Source: Ilex aquifolium (lineage: Eukaryota; Streptophyta; Magnoliopsida; Aquifoliales; Aquifoliaceae). From it: a DNA stretch of 64,000 bases. The translations under genes were made by a program, and so were the position numbers. The stretch covers positions 18,153,960 to 18,217,959 of the forward strand of contig OX637409.1 in NCBI GenBank assembly GCA_951799425.1. The letters are read 5' to 3'. A model generated the notes under the pieces. It was given only the letters and a program-made list of their open reading frames with translations. It searched no databases and was not told where the DNA came from. Of this stretch, positions 9,861 to 21,759 are shown piece by piece (within the stretch, counting starts at the first letter, position 1; each line of letters begins with the position of its first letter).

Positions 9861-11400
9861 CAAATTGTTAATGAACTTAAAAAATTTAGAATTTATGAGG
9901 TGGCAATTGTTCGGCAACAAAGAAACCGGGTAGCAACCAACATAGTCAATCATGCCAATTTCATAGATAATATGAGGTGGATTATGATGTCACTTTTTTT
10001 TTTTCTTATATTCAAACATTGAATAAAACTCACCATTTCTATTCAAATAGGAAAAAAAAAAAAAAAAGCACCAATAAAAGTTTGGGTTAAAGACTTATTG
10101 ATAAAAACTCACCGAAGTTGCTTAATATTGATTGATTCTCTTGTTTGTTGACTTCCAATTGAAAGCTTAGGAATAAAGACTACTAGTACTATCTAAATGC
10201 ACAGTTGCTAAAACAGAGGAGTTTCGCGTTCCCCCAGTGCATTCCTCTTCATGAGCCATGTAACATTAACAAATCCATGATAATCAAAATTACCATGAGG
10301 CCCCTTCCAATACTTTTTTATCAAAATTTCACTAGAGGGTATTGCACGAGATGTTTTTCGACAATCAGTAAGGAACACCAAAAGGATACAAGTGCTACTA
10401 GGTTAAATTGGTTAGCACAACATTTGGGCTATTTAAACCCCCCGGGGGGGGGGGGGGGAGAGAGGCTGACATAGATTCTTTCAAATCATGTTCATCGACG
10501 GGTCTGATGACCTCTTTAGGGTGAAATTCTCTCATTAATTCACATGTATAGCGGGATAGTCATGTCAGTGGTTGCTTCATTAGAAGTTGTCTTCATCTCG
10601 TCGTAGGGTGACATCGTTGTGCATTTACTAGGCGTAGGGATTGTCTACTTACACTCGAGGTCAATAATGTAATGATGACCTTATTCGGTGTTGAACATTA
10701 AATGATGACACCTTTTGAAGTATCACCCGATTAGTCTACGTGTGTGAGGGTCATGCATCTCTGTTGATATTCCCGGGATTCTGGTCCCCACATGGGGTGA
10801 CGATGTAGCCAATATTTCCAGTCCCCAGTCCCCTGTCATATCAATCACTCTGAATAACCTCTGTGGGGGGCCGTCGGTAGAGGTGGAACTGTTGAGGTGC
10901 TTGGGCTAGGATTTACATCCTCTCTCGAGCATTCCACAAGTCAATAGCTATAAGTATGTTTCTCGATCTATACCTGCTCGGGGGATGACGTATAAGATGT
11001 GGGTCTTGTCTTAGTCCACGCGTCCTCTATTGATATGTGTTCAAAAAGTCCGCAGACATGCTGCCACAGCCACCTCCACCAATTGTTACCCAAGTCACTA
11101 CCACCATTGCTCTTTTGTTTTCAGTTACCACTCATAATTTCCAGTAAAAGAGAGGTGTTTCACCTTGAAATATCACTGAATACAACAAATCAATATATAC
11201 AAATCTCATGGAAGAATATGCACCAAGGAATCCCATTCCCCGACTATGGCAGCTATCTCATACTTACACAACTATAAAAGTAGAACATTTCCTATATTTT
11301 TTTTTCTTCATTCACTTATTGCTCTCAAATGATTGTCAAAAAGCCACCTGAGAAAAATACATTAATTACATAGAATGAAGCTGATCCAAAATTTGTATGT
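9860..11400. other. Non-coding stretch with a G18-type homopolymer and an unexplained GC-richer block
   Basis: There is a run CCCCCC followed by about 17 G at 10440-10458. The block 10480-11060 is richer in GC than its surroundings and lacks any long protein-like frame. It may be an old LTR fragment. The rest looks like the 3' flank of the TRM32-like gene. Confidence 0.4.
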
Positions 11401-11473
11401 ACAACACTGGCCTGGATATTAGAAGAAGAGGATGATGAAGATGCAACTTGATCTGGCCTCAATGATATATATA

Positions 11474-14400
11474 TCATGAAGATATAATTTCTTCCAGCAG
11501 TTCGTCAAAAATTATATCCTCCAGCTCAAGTGCCACAAATTCAGATTCCAACTGCAGGTTCATCCAGCCATCATCCTTTGCCAAATCTCGAGCCACAATA
11601 CAATATCGAGTCTGATCCAACTCTGGCTTCAAGCTTAGAGACTTGCCAATGCTTGCCCAAACCTCCTCAAGGATATGGCGGCCCACGGGCATTGAATGTA
11701 CACGGCAAGTGGAGGACAAGGACTTTGGGTAGTATGCAAATGATCTGTCAAATACCTGTAGTAACACCTCATTCACTAAATCGAATATGTTCTCGCGATA
11801 ACAACTGGAACACATGTCCTCTCCAGAGCATTCCGGTTCAATGGACCAACAAGCTTCTACTTCCTCAAACACTGAAGGGTCCAATGGCTGGTCAGAGGAG
11901 TTCCATGTTCCAAGCAAACCATTTCCAATGATGCCTGATCGCTCAAGAACATGTCTCACGTACATCAGGTGAGCATCTTCTTTGGTATGTAGCTCAATAT
12001 GCCTGTGATTCATAGAAATCTTCTTGGCATGTTCGAAACTCTCAAGGTTTACAACGGTATCAGACGGTGACAGAAAATCCGTGCCGGACTTCTTTTTTGA
12101 GTTAAGAGGCAATTCCTTCTCTTCCAAAAAATTGCAGCCAAAGTCTAAACCTAAAATCATGTAAAATAAATCATTAATTGCAACTTCAACATTACTAAAA
12201 AGTAGTTTCCAACATATTTGCTATTTGAAATTGCCATCAAAAAGCAAAATTACAACAGTTTCTGTTAGCTTTTGGTTTCATAAAAGAAAGCATTCGACTA
12301 TATTTTCCACATTCATGGGAGTACGTCTATGCTTTTTCTGTAACATTTTTTCGTATTTTACTATCAAATCTTATTCCTAACTTGACATTCTTCATATCTA
12401 GAGTTTTAACCCCAATTAGCAATGGAAAGAGAAACTTTCTAGACCAGTATTATACATTTGCCCCAGTTTTCGCGTTCCAAAGCCAACCAGTATCTCACCA
12501 ACATTGGGGGCTAGAGAAAAATTTAGCTTTACCATCTTATCTTATTATTTAATATTAAGCCACCATTCGCAAGCATGACATGATATATGCATCAAGTGCA
12601 TTGGATTAGGGTGATTGTTATTGGTTACCTTCTGAGACTGAAATATCTGTAGGGCGAAGCTCATCATTACCCATCTCTGTGAAAGTCATGTCCCCTTCTT
12701 TGTGAGAATCTCTTTCTTCAACAGCTAGCTCATCCACTTCCTCAGTAAAGCCATCTATAGTAGGAGTACCCTCTTCAAGTATTCCCACTTTTGAGCTGGC
12801 TAAGTTATCCATTCTTGAACTATCATTCCTCTCTAATTTATAATTTAAGGATTCTGTCTCTTCATTAGCATTTGGTGTTTCATACATCTTGGTACTTGTA
12901 GGAAGACTTGCTAGCCTTGGTTCATCCTGACTCTCACTTTCAGCTATTTCACTGATATCCAAAACTGTGCTAATTGGCATTTCTGAGACATGAGCATCAT
13001 GAGATACCTCATTCTGATGAAAACAGTAATAAGACTCCACTTGAGACAGAGAGCGAATCCTTCTGAAGGACATTGGAGCATGTCCACCTGATGGAATCTC
13101 ATACTCATTCATCAAACTTAAGCTTCTAGAGTGATGCCGATTGGGCTCCCTGCTGAAAGTGTACTCAAACAACCGTGAATATTTATCCAGTGATTCATTT
13201 AGAGATGATGTTCTTCTGTGAGTGAGCATGCTCTTCCTAAGATCATAGATGGAACCATCAGTTTCAAGAGAACTTGAACTATCTTCACCATCTCCGCTTA
13301 TTGGACTATACTCACATCTTTCAGCCATTTCTTTGTCACCATTAGAAGGGCTGTATCCATTAGGAATTCTTCCGAGAGGTGGATTCAGGGAGGCACAGCT
13401 GCTCTCGGTTTTCCCCCCATCTACTGGAAGTGCTCTCTGCTTGGTATCTCGTAAATGAATGATCACTTCATTATTTCCTTGTTTATCCAATTCCCGCGTT
13501 GAATCCAGAGAAACAGAGCATTTTTCCTGATTTAACAGGTTGCCTCCATTACCATCAGCCATCAGAAGCCCTGAATTTGTCCTAAATATTTCTGAAAACT
13601 TGGATGAAGCAAACTTTGGCACTTGAGTACCAGCAAGGGACTTCTCTCCTTTTGATAAAGACCAAATTTCATTCTGCTTGTGTTTGAGTTTACTAGGACT
13701 AAGGTTTCTGCGGTTTGCCAAATCAGCCATTGGAAATGACCTTGATCTGTTTAATCTTGCTCTCTTATAGGAAGACTGCAAACTTTGGGAACAATCTCCA
13801 TCATCTCTGTCTTGTAAACTTTTTAAGAATAAATCCTTGTTCACCATATAAATTTCCAGAACATCCGCATACATTTTATGCTGGTGATGCGAACTGAGCT
13901 GCTTAGTTTTCTTGAGCTTCTGGTTTTCTGGGGTTTCCTTTGCTTTCTCGTCCTTCTCTGGAGAAAATTTGTGGTTGTCAGCAAGCCAATAAGGCTCCAT
14001 GTTCAAGGTATCCTTTGTACTGCACACATCAAATTGTTTGCTGCAGGCAAATGGCTTGGGAGCTCCATTGTCAGCACTATTCTTAAGGAAAATAACTGGA
14101 TGTTTCGAGTTACTGCATATTTCATCTAGACCAAGCTCTGAAGGTTCTAGGTGATGGATTGAGCAAGTTCGTTGCAACTGAGGTTGTGAAGGACCCTGTC
14201 TTTTATAACCCCCTTCCTTAGAGATCTCTTCTGCAATTAATTCTTTAATTCGAGCTTTGAGAAACCTTTTGGTTAAGCTCAATTTTGTAGCACTCTGATA
14301 GACCTGATAGATTTCACATTCAAATTGCAATTCAATTTCTGAGTGTTCAGAAATAGCATTTTCAATTCGAACAGAAACATTTTAGATGAACTTACAAAGA

Positions 14401-15504
14401 ACTGACTTACTTCATCATCCAAAAGTTTTTGTACTTCACAAGAATCATCGTTCAATCTTATTTTGGAATTTTTATTGCCTGTTAAGAAGGTGAAACAAAA
14501 ACTCACTAAAATCATTGAAAAAGACGAACTAAATGCACATATTCATGTATAATGGAATGGGATGAAGAAGCTTTTCCATCTAAAAATTTCCTTAGGCTAA
14601 ATTTAACACACAAATAATAATAACTACCCAATTACTTGAGTCGTTTGATGCCAGTAAAATCACATTGTTGCTCTAAAAATATCCATAATAAACAGTTTAA
14701 TTTTCTCTGCAATAGCAGAAAAGATCAAAAAGGTTCTGTAGAAAGTGATATTAAATCTCGAAGGAGATCTTAGGGGCAATATGAGACGACCCTGTAAGTT
14801 CTCTCTGACTCTCTCTATGTAATATCTATTTCATATGATCCTTTTTGGGACAATTTTTCCTGATTTTTTCACTGCTGCCAATGACTGATGTGCATTTTCT
14901 TGTCTTTCAACTTTACAGCCTCAGCATGACTGCTATGAATTCTCTCTTGAATACTCTGTGTCCTGAATTTCAGAGTTAATAGGCTAATGAGCAGCGTATT
15001 TTGAAATAAAATTTAAAGCAATCACGATGAGGCATCAACAATCAAGCCTGCAAAATACTTTGTCATTGGTGTTACTGATAAGGTCAAGTTATCCAACTAA
15101 GACTAGCTACAGTAACGGAAATGAACAAGCGGCTTGAATCACATCCTTAGATGTTTCATAACAGCTAAATTCATAACTTACCATTCAATCTAGTTTATAC
15201 TTGCTAAATAGCATATGCTGGGATGGGTGGTTGCAAAAAACGCAACTGGAGATGCAAACTAGACACCAGTTTTACCAAAAGTGCCAACATCATGAAAAAA
15301 GTGGAGACCAAGAAAACACAGAGTCCATAGTGACTACTTACCACTAACAGGTCTTCTTCCTACTCTCTTTTTATGGGAAAACATCCTTTTAACATTGGAG
15401 TGCCAGTGGTGGTAGTCAAGAGCATGAATTATGCCCCACATGCAGCTTGGATGATAATCCTCAAATTCATCATCATCGTGTTTGTTCCAGAAATGCTTTC
15501 CCAT
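11474..15504 (-). CDS. TRM32: TRM32-like protein (TON1-recruiting motif superfamily, DUF4378)
   Basis: TRM proteins bind the TON1-TRM-PP2A complex that organises cortical microtubules and the preprophase band. My model has four coding exons: 15504-15342, 14478-14411, about 14303-12629 and 12150-11474, giving about 860 residues. The start MGKHFWNK and the stretch HPSCMWGIIHALDYHHWH match the TRM32 N-terminus as I remember it. Donors GTAAGT at 15341 and 14410, GTAACC at 12628, and acceptors after 14479 and 12151 keep the frame. The middle holds MYADVLEIYMVNKDLFLKSL (about residue 220) and a Ser/Arg motif LNRSRSFP (about 266). The C-terminal 170 residues are DUF4378 (YVRHVLERSG, ENIFDLVNEVL, GRHILEEVWASIG, DGWMNLQLESEFVALELEDIIFDEL). 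The acceptor of exon 3 is uncertain: the obvious CAG at 14339 breaks the frame, so 14303 or 14294 is used here. The gene looks intact. Confidence 0.88.
14304..14410 (-). other. TRM32 intron 2 (short; acceptor uncertain)
   Basis: The donor GTAAGT lies at 14410-14405. A strong CAG at 14341-14339 would give a 72-nt intron but puts the next exon out of frame. CAG at 14306-14304 or 14297-14295 keeps the frame and joins LLDDE to VYQSATKLSLTKRFLKARI or SATKLSLTKRF. Confidence 0.45.
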
Positions 15505-16450
15505 TTCCTTGTTACAAAGAACAAATCCCTCAAACCCGCTTAGTGATGGAGAGTTCAGCCACGATTTTGTCCAACCTGATAAAAAGTAATTAACCAGAAA
15601 CCATGTGAACAACTAATTTACATTCAAGCACATGAATTTCGTGAAGTAAAACAAGTTATCCACAAACGGGGCTAGACATTTAAGTCTTATGAAATTAGAA
15701 TCAAACACCATGTAAGCAAGCAAGAATACTGAGGTTTTACCACCCATGTCCTAGACTCTTGTGAACTCGAGTCTTAAGACCAATATCCGAAGTTACCAAT
15801 CACCCATCTCAAAAAATAGGAATTTTATTTTTTTTTCTTCATTTTATAGCTTTTTTTTCATTGTTGATGATAGTTTGTCAATTCTACAAACACAACCACC
15901 TTCAACATATGCTCTAGAATCGTACTATCAATCAGAAAGGCTCAATCAGAAACTCTGAAACTTGTATGCCTTGTTAAATTGAGGATTGGAACAATTAAAA
16001 AAAAAGAAGAAGACAGAGAAGCCCAAAGCAATAAATTATTTGCAATCCAGATGGTTTAAACAACTAAATAAACGAAAGGGGTGTGTAATCCATGTATCAA
16101 GATTCAACCCCCAATAAATGAATCTATACTAAATACAAAATTATGCAAAAAGCCCAAAAAAATTAAAAAAAAAAACCACTTAAAGCAGTTGATGGTCATA
16201 TGAATGAAGTTTAACATAAACTAAGGATAAACCGTTCCCTAACACTACTAAAACTTGAAGATACAAAACAAAAAATCGGACCTTTAAATCGAGAACAGCA
16301 CGGTAGAGCCTCTCAGAGGCAAAAGAGGACGTGAAGAACAAATACTTGGAAGAGTATGGAGTTATGGCGGCTTTGCGAGGAGAAAAAAAGAGAGAAGAAT
16401 TAATAAGCTGAAGTGTTATGAGTATTTATTTATGAGTATATTTCTGACAT
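15505..16450 (-). promoter_or_regulatory. TRM32 5' leader, leader intron and promoter-proximal region
   Basis: An in-frame leader precedes the start at 15504, and TTTTTATCAG-GTTGG at about 15575 looks like a 3' splice site, so the leader is probably spliced. A GC-richer, CT-rich segment at about 16270-16400 is the best candidate for the first leader exon. An AATATA/ATAAATA stretch at about 16420-16440 could be the TATA region. Confidence 0.4.
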
Positions 16451-16499
16451 TTATGAGAGAAAACAGTTATTCTGTGTTACTTTAACGCATACCATAATG

Positions 16500-16780
16500 A
16501 GAACAAGAAGAAGTAGTAGGAGGAGAAGGTCGTTGGTTACCCCCTTCAAAAAGGACTAGGAGAAGCAGACGCCAAAACTGTTAGGCGCCCTTTTACCCGT
16601 CAACTACTCTCTTTCTCTCTCTACAAATGAAATTATAGAATAAGAAGTAGTAGGAGGAGAAGGTCGTTGGTTATCCCCTTCAAAAAGGCCTAGGGAGAAA
16701 ATATTCATGCAACGGGACAACAAATAGAAAATGTGGATTCCACTAATTCTATGTGTTGTTGATTGGATGTAGTGGTTATT
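16500..16780. repeat. Local duplication upstream of TRM32
   Basis: The segment AGTAGTAGGAGGAGAAGGTC...CCCCTTCAAAAAGG occurs twice, at about 16512 and 16643. GACGCCAAAACTGTTAGGCG at about 16570 recurs at about 17512 and 17637. Confidence 0.7.
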
Positions 16781-16786
16781 GGTAGT

Positions 16787-17403
16787 TGATGATGCACAAA
16801 TTGACTTTGCACACCACTTGTCAAGTGATTAATAATAAATGCAGTAGTCAAGTAGAGAGAGAGAAGACAAAGATTTATAGTGGTTCGGTCAACGTGACCT
16901 ACGTCCACTTTGAAGGGCTACGGTCACCTGGTATTTTATTACTGGAAGGTGTGTAGTGAGAGCAGGGAGATACAAGCTATGAGAGTTATAGAGATATGCT
17001 CGACTAAGTGTGATCTGCCTCCCAAGTGTTGGCGGGACTTATAATTTATAGTCGTCTCATAACATATTTGGACAAGTTATTAATAATTAAGTGGCTAATC
17101 TAGTGAAACTGACACCCTCTTATTAACTGATGAGGCAGTTACGTGCTCTTCATAGGATTCGGTCAAAGGATGACGTGGAGGTTGACTTTTTCCAAGGCGG
17201 CGTGGATGAGGCTCTTGAATGGCCTTGCATGCTCCCTTACTGATGTAACTCTTCGAACTTGATGAGCTTGACCGAGCGTGGATCCCTTTGGACTAGATTT
17301 ATTGGAGCTCTCTTAAGTTGGACTCTTAATTTAAACTAGGCTTATAATGTGGGTTGGGCCCTTGAGCTTACAACGTGGGTTGGGTCCTTGGGCTTGACCA
17401 TCA
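16787..17403. mobile_element. Solo LTR, 617 bp
   Basis: It starts TGATGATGCAC and ends GACCATCA, giving inverted TGATG/CATCA termini. A perfect 5-bp target duplication GTAGT stands at 16782-16786 and 17404-17408. No internal region is present. It includes TATAGTGGTTCGGTCAACG (about 16877), a word I associate with copia-type LTRs in plants; the family is not certain. Confidence 0.8.
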
Positions 17404-17930
17404 GTAGTTATGAAAATAGTGAGATTCATTTTCTCTATTTCTAATTTTTTAATTAAATAGTGATATTACGTGACAGTGATGACGTGGTGTCATTGTTGTA
17501 TTGAATAGCAGACGCCAAAACTGTTAGGCGTCCTTTTACCCATCATGGGATTCATTTTCTCTATTTCTAATTTTTTAATTAAATAGTGTTATTACATGAC
17601 AGTGATGACGTGGTGTCGCTGTTGTATTGAATAGTAGACGCCAAAACTGTTAGGCGTCCTTCTACCCGTCAACTTCTCTCTCTCTCTCTACAAATGAAAT
17701 TATATACATTATTTGTGATTAAGACAGTTTTTTTAGGTGCAAACGCAACAAAGACTATGTCAATGGAGTAAGTCAGAGTGATGAGATTAGATTACCAACC
17801 CGGATAAAATATGATGACCGTTGATCAAAACTTTAGGTATAAAACCAACTGATCATTAAGTAAAGCGGATTAGATTATCAACACCCATCTAATTTACCAA
17901 CCTTTTCTTCTCTTAACAAAGGGAAGTGTG
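17404..17930. repeat. Tandem duplication of about 122 bp plus simple sequence
   Basis: The block from ATTTCTAATTTTTTAATTAA through GACAGTGATGACGTGGTGTC to GACGCCAAAACTGTTAGGCG appears twice in tandem (about 17436-17530 and 17558-17655) with few differences. The second copy ends in the same CTCTCTCTACAAATGAAATT as 16610-16637, so the 617-bp LTR landed inside an already repeated tract. Confidence 0.7.
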
Positions 17931-17934
17931 TCCC

Positions 17935-18127
17935 ATTCATCATGAATACTCTAGTTGATGAGTGATTTATTCATCATAAATATCTAGACTATGAGTGATT
18001 TATCCATCATGAATACCCTATTTTCGGCGTGGATGACCTACCTCTGACCGGACCTAAGAGAGAATTAATTGAGGTATACGTAAGTTGGCCTAAACATTTC
18101 TGACTGTTGAACTAAAAAAAAAAAAAA
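17935..18127 (+). repeat. SINE-like copy, 3' part
   Basis: It shares CATCATGAATACCCTA...GGCGTGGATGACCTACC...GAATTAATTGAGGTATACGTAAG with the copies at 40165, 49094 and 51720, and ends in an A tract. The tRNA-like 5' part is missing or replaced by a short internal duplication of GAGTGATTTATTCATCAT. Confidence 0.5.
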
Positions 18128-18141
18128 CAGAATGAACCGTG

Positions 18142-18661
18142 CAGGGCCGGCTCAACATCATTAAAAAAAAAAAGCATGGGCTTTAGGCCTCAAATTTTTA
18201 GAAGACATCAATTTTTTAGGTACATTATTAATCCATAAAAAAAATTAAATCATTTAAATTTTAAACCCTAAAAAAAGTCCCAAAATATTAAGTACAATCA
18301 ACATTTCTATTGTAATAATTTGGGTCCATGATTCAATTCATAACATTAGAAATCTAAAAATCATAAGTTAAAAAAATAAAAAAGTATTCAAATGTCAATT
18401 CATATTTATCTCTTCTCTCTCTGTGTAAAAATTAGTACAAAACATTAAAAAAAAAGTTAAAATTAAACTATCTTTCTAATAAAAAATAAAAACAAAATTT
18501 AAAATATTTTTTTCAGTAACACTAGCACGTTCTTCTTAGATCTCTCTCTCATATAATAAATTGAAAATAAATTAATTTTTTTTAAAATTTAATATTAAAA
18601 ATAAAAAGGACCTCATTTAGTGTTTTTACTTTAGACCTCCAATTGCCTTAAACCACCCCTG
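18142..18661. mobile_element. Non-autonomous hAT element, 520 bp
   Basis: The ends are CAGGGCCGGCT and ACCACCCCTG (inward CAGGGGTGGT). The target duplication GAACCGTG is 8 bp and perfect (18134-18141 and 18662-18669), diagnostic of hAT. The interior is AT-rich with no coding capacity. Confidence 0.88.
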
Positions 18662-18669
18662 GAACCGTG

Positions 18670-19440
18670 TCATTTGTTCCACATTTGGTCAATATCTAGC
18701 CAAAAAAAAAAATTTATTTTGTTAACCTAACTACTTATAGTTATTAGATTGAAAATGAGTCACATAATTTTTTAAGACCCGATATTAATTTGATAATTAT
18801 GATAGATTAGTGCAATAACTTATCTCATTGTTAACCTAATTACTTATAATTATTAGATTGACAATGAATCAGAGTATTTTTTAAGACTTGTTATCAAATT
18901 AATAATTATAATAGATTAAGTTAATAAATTAGATTTAAATAATATTAATATTGTATACATAAAATATATTCCATGAATCCTCTTCAACTTCATTGGCACA
19001 TTGTGCCAAACTTCCCAACCTTTCAAATCTTGGTCTATAAAGGACACCAAACAACCTATGTCACGCTATAAATAGACAATGGTATCATAAAATGCCCATT
19101 AAAATTTTATGGAATTTTATATTTGGAGAAAGTCACCATAGTGAATTTTATTTAATACCCGAAAGTTATAACTGTTTATGGTAAGTTATACTTTTAAAAA
19201 GAAAAAGTTACAAATGTTCAAGAGAAATGTATGATCAATTATATACAAGAACTTCCCTTAATCAATTGTAACTTATATTTTATGAATAGTAGTTTAACTT
19301 TAAAAAATTATAATTTTTAGTACGATACTATTAATGATACTGTAAACTTTCCCCTCATATTTGACTCTGAAGGCTTTAATCGTTGTACCCAAACTTCAAA
19401 GACTAAATAATAATTCTAGAAAGCATGAGGAAACCTTAAC
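18670..19440. other. AT-rich spacer
   Basis: There is no coding sequence. A diverged direct repeat (GTTAACCTAA-TACTTAT...GATTGA-AATGA) occurs at about 18720 and 18830. Confidence 0.5.
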
Positions 19441-19566
19441 CCCTAGGGCTTGTCTGGTTGATGGGTTTAATTAAAATACAATGGATCACCATATGCCATT
19501 TTTTTGTTGCAGATTTTAGGTCTGGGATTACAATCCCGACCCTTAATAAACAGTGTTGGTAAGACT

Positions 19567-21386
19567 TAGGGGTGTAATTTGGACGGACCAACCTGAATTT
19601 AACCCAAACTCAACTCCAAAAAAATAGGGTTTGCTTTGAAGTATTTAATATTTTGGTTGGACCTGGGTTGACAAACATCGACCCAAATTGAATTCAGACA
19701 GTGCCCGAGTTAAGGTCTCAGGTTATCAAGTTCAACCCGAATATATAAATCGGGGTTTAACCCAAATATTAAATAGGTCTCAACTCAAAAATATTTAAAA
19801 ATAAATAATTAAATATATAAATCATAACTTCACAATTAGGATTCATCGTTCACAATCACAGAATCACTTCAGCGCATCCTTTAGGTGGTGTTTGATAAAA
19901 CTGAAAGCTGAAGTCTGAAAGCTGAATGCTGAATTTGTGGACTATTTGGTATCCACTGAAATTTAAGTACTGAATTGAATTAAACTGTTTGATAACTACA
20001 CAGAGATGACATCAAAAAATAAATTAATTTTCAGTTTTACCCTTCCACTCTTTAATTTGAAAATATTTATAAAATATGTTATAATATAAATCATAATCAC
20101 TATTATTATATTGTAGTCTACATTTAACAAAAATTTGATCAAAATAAATAAATAAATAACATCTGAATAACACAATAAGCGAACAATAACAAATTAAATA
20201 ACACAATAAGTGAACAATAACATCTGATAAAAAAAAAAAAGAACAATAACTAATAAATAATCAACTAACATTGAAAAAATATAATAAATTATATTTCATT
20301 AATAATATGTGTGTGCGTCGTGAAGGTATGTGTGTGTGTGTGTGCAGTGCATATGTCTGTATGTAATTGTGTGTGTGCAGTGTGTGCGTTTGTGTGTGTA
20401 GTTGTGTGTGTATAATTATAATTATGTGTGTATAATTATAATTATGTATGTATATTTTTGTTGTAGAAGACAAGGGAAAGAAAAAAAAAAAAAGATCGAC
20501 AAGGAGAATATATAGGTTAGGGGTTTTGGAGAGAAGACTAATTATAGTTTTAATAGGATTGTAAAATATTTTGGGGTATAATTGTCATATTCTAAATATT
20601 ATTAAAAATGATTTTCCTGAGCGTTTTCAGCTTTCAGAATTAAGTAAGGGATCTCCTACTTAATATTGTAGCCTATTTTTAAGGAGCACTTAACATATTA
20701 AGAGAGTTTAAATTTTGGTTATCAAACGAGCTTAATTAATAAGTGTTGAATACATTCATTTTAAGTGCTTAATTTGGGTTAACAAACACGCCCACTCTCT
20801 CACTCACTTTCTCAAGCTCTTAGTAGACTCAACTCTCTCACTCAGCCAATTAACTTCTTTCACTCTCTCTCAACGAACGACCGATGACCTTCATCGACTC
20901 TCTCAAATCGTTCATTTTCAGCCTTTAGCGCCTCCCTTACTCTCTCACTCCCTCTCTCAACAAAATCGGCCTCTCAATGTCTCTCATTAGCCTCTCTCAT
21001 TCTCTCAACGAACGACTGACAACCTTCATCGATGACCCTCATTGACTTTCAGTTTGCCAGAACTTCGCCTCTACCCGATCTTCGCCTCTGTCAGATTTTC
21101 GTCTCTTACAGTCCACCCAGATATGAACTTAGATTTTCGCCTCTCCATACTATAGTCTTTATGTTAAACATTTGATTTAAGTTGCTGGTAGGTACCAGTT
21201 TTAGAACAATAGACTGATTTGAGATCTAAACGAACCTAACCTGAATTTTAACCCGAATTAAGTAAACCTGAATTCAACTTGGCCTGTTGAGGTCGGGTTA
21301 GAATTATGATTATGATTGAAGATTATATACTTAAAGTTGAGTTAGAATTGACCCCTCAACCCGCCCAAACCACAGTTGTACACCTA
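19567..21386. mobile_element. hAT-type element, 1820 bp
   Basis: The termini are TAGGGGTGTAATT and TTGTACACCTA. The 8-bp flanks are GTAAGACT (19559-19566) and GTAAGACC (21387-21394), one mismatch. It has no transposase, so it is non-autonomous. It carries a further nested repeat (19884-20793). Confidence 0.75.
19884..20793. mobile_element. Nested hAT-like MITE
   Basis: GGTGGTGTTTGATAAAACTG at the left opposes GGGTTAACAAACACGCCC at the right. Internal AGCTGAA and CAGCTTTCAG words are also inverted. The 8-bp flanks do not match. The centre holds a GT/TGTG microsatellite (about 20310-20420). Confidence 0.45.
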
Positions 21387-21759
21387 GTAAGACCCATTTA
21401 TATGGGCTTCAACAAATCCAAAGGGTGTGAATTTTGGAATATGCCAGCTCAAAATATAATTGTAAAAAGACGTTTTTATCCCTAATTAACTATCTTATCT
21501 ACCCAAATCAAATCTCAAATTAGACAAACATGGGTATGAATTGGTTTGATCAATGAACAATTTAGTCAAATACATGACAAATTTTTTTTGTGGTAATTAT
21601 GATAAATTCGTGAGTTTTACATTTATTTATGTTGTTTACCAAACATTAAATTAGATTGAGTTTATATTTGAATACCACATAAAAATACTTGGGTTGGGTT
21701 TAAAGGAGTCTTCTAAACACTCCCCCTCACCCAAAATAATCATCCAAACGTGGCCCTGA

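Larger units (their letters stand above)
19445..21757. mobile_element. Outer hAT-like MITE carrying nested elements
   Basis: AGGGCTTGTCTGGTTGATGGG at the left pairs imperfectly with ATCATCCAAACGTGGCCCT at the right. Without the inserted 1.82-kb element it is about 485 bp. No target duplication was found, so this call rests on the termini alone. Confidence 0.45.

Noticed and set aside
11530..11931. Plus-strand frame of 133 codons
   Set aside because: Antisense to the DUF4378 exon of the TRM32-like gene, which has clear homology on the minus strand.
20261..20473. His/Thr-rich minus-strand frame
   Set aside because: Product of a GT microsatellite.
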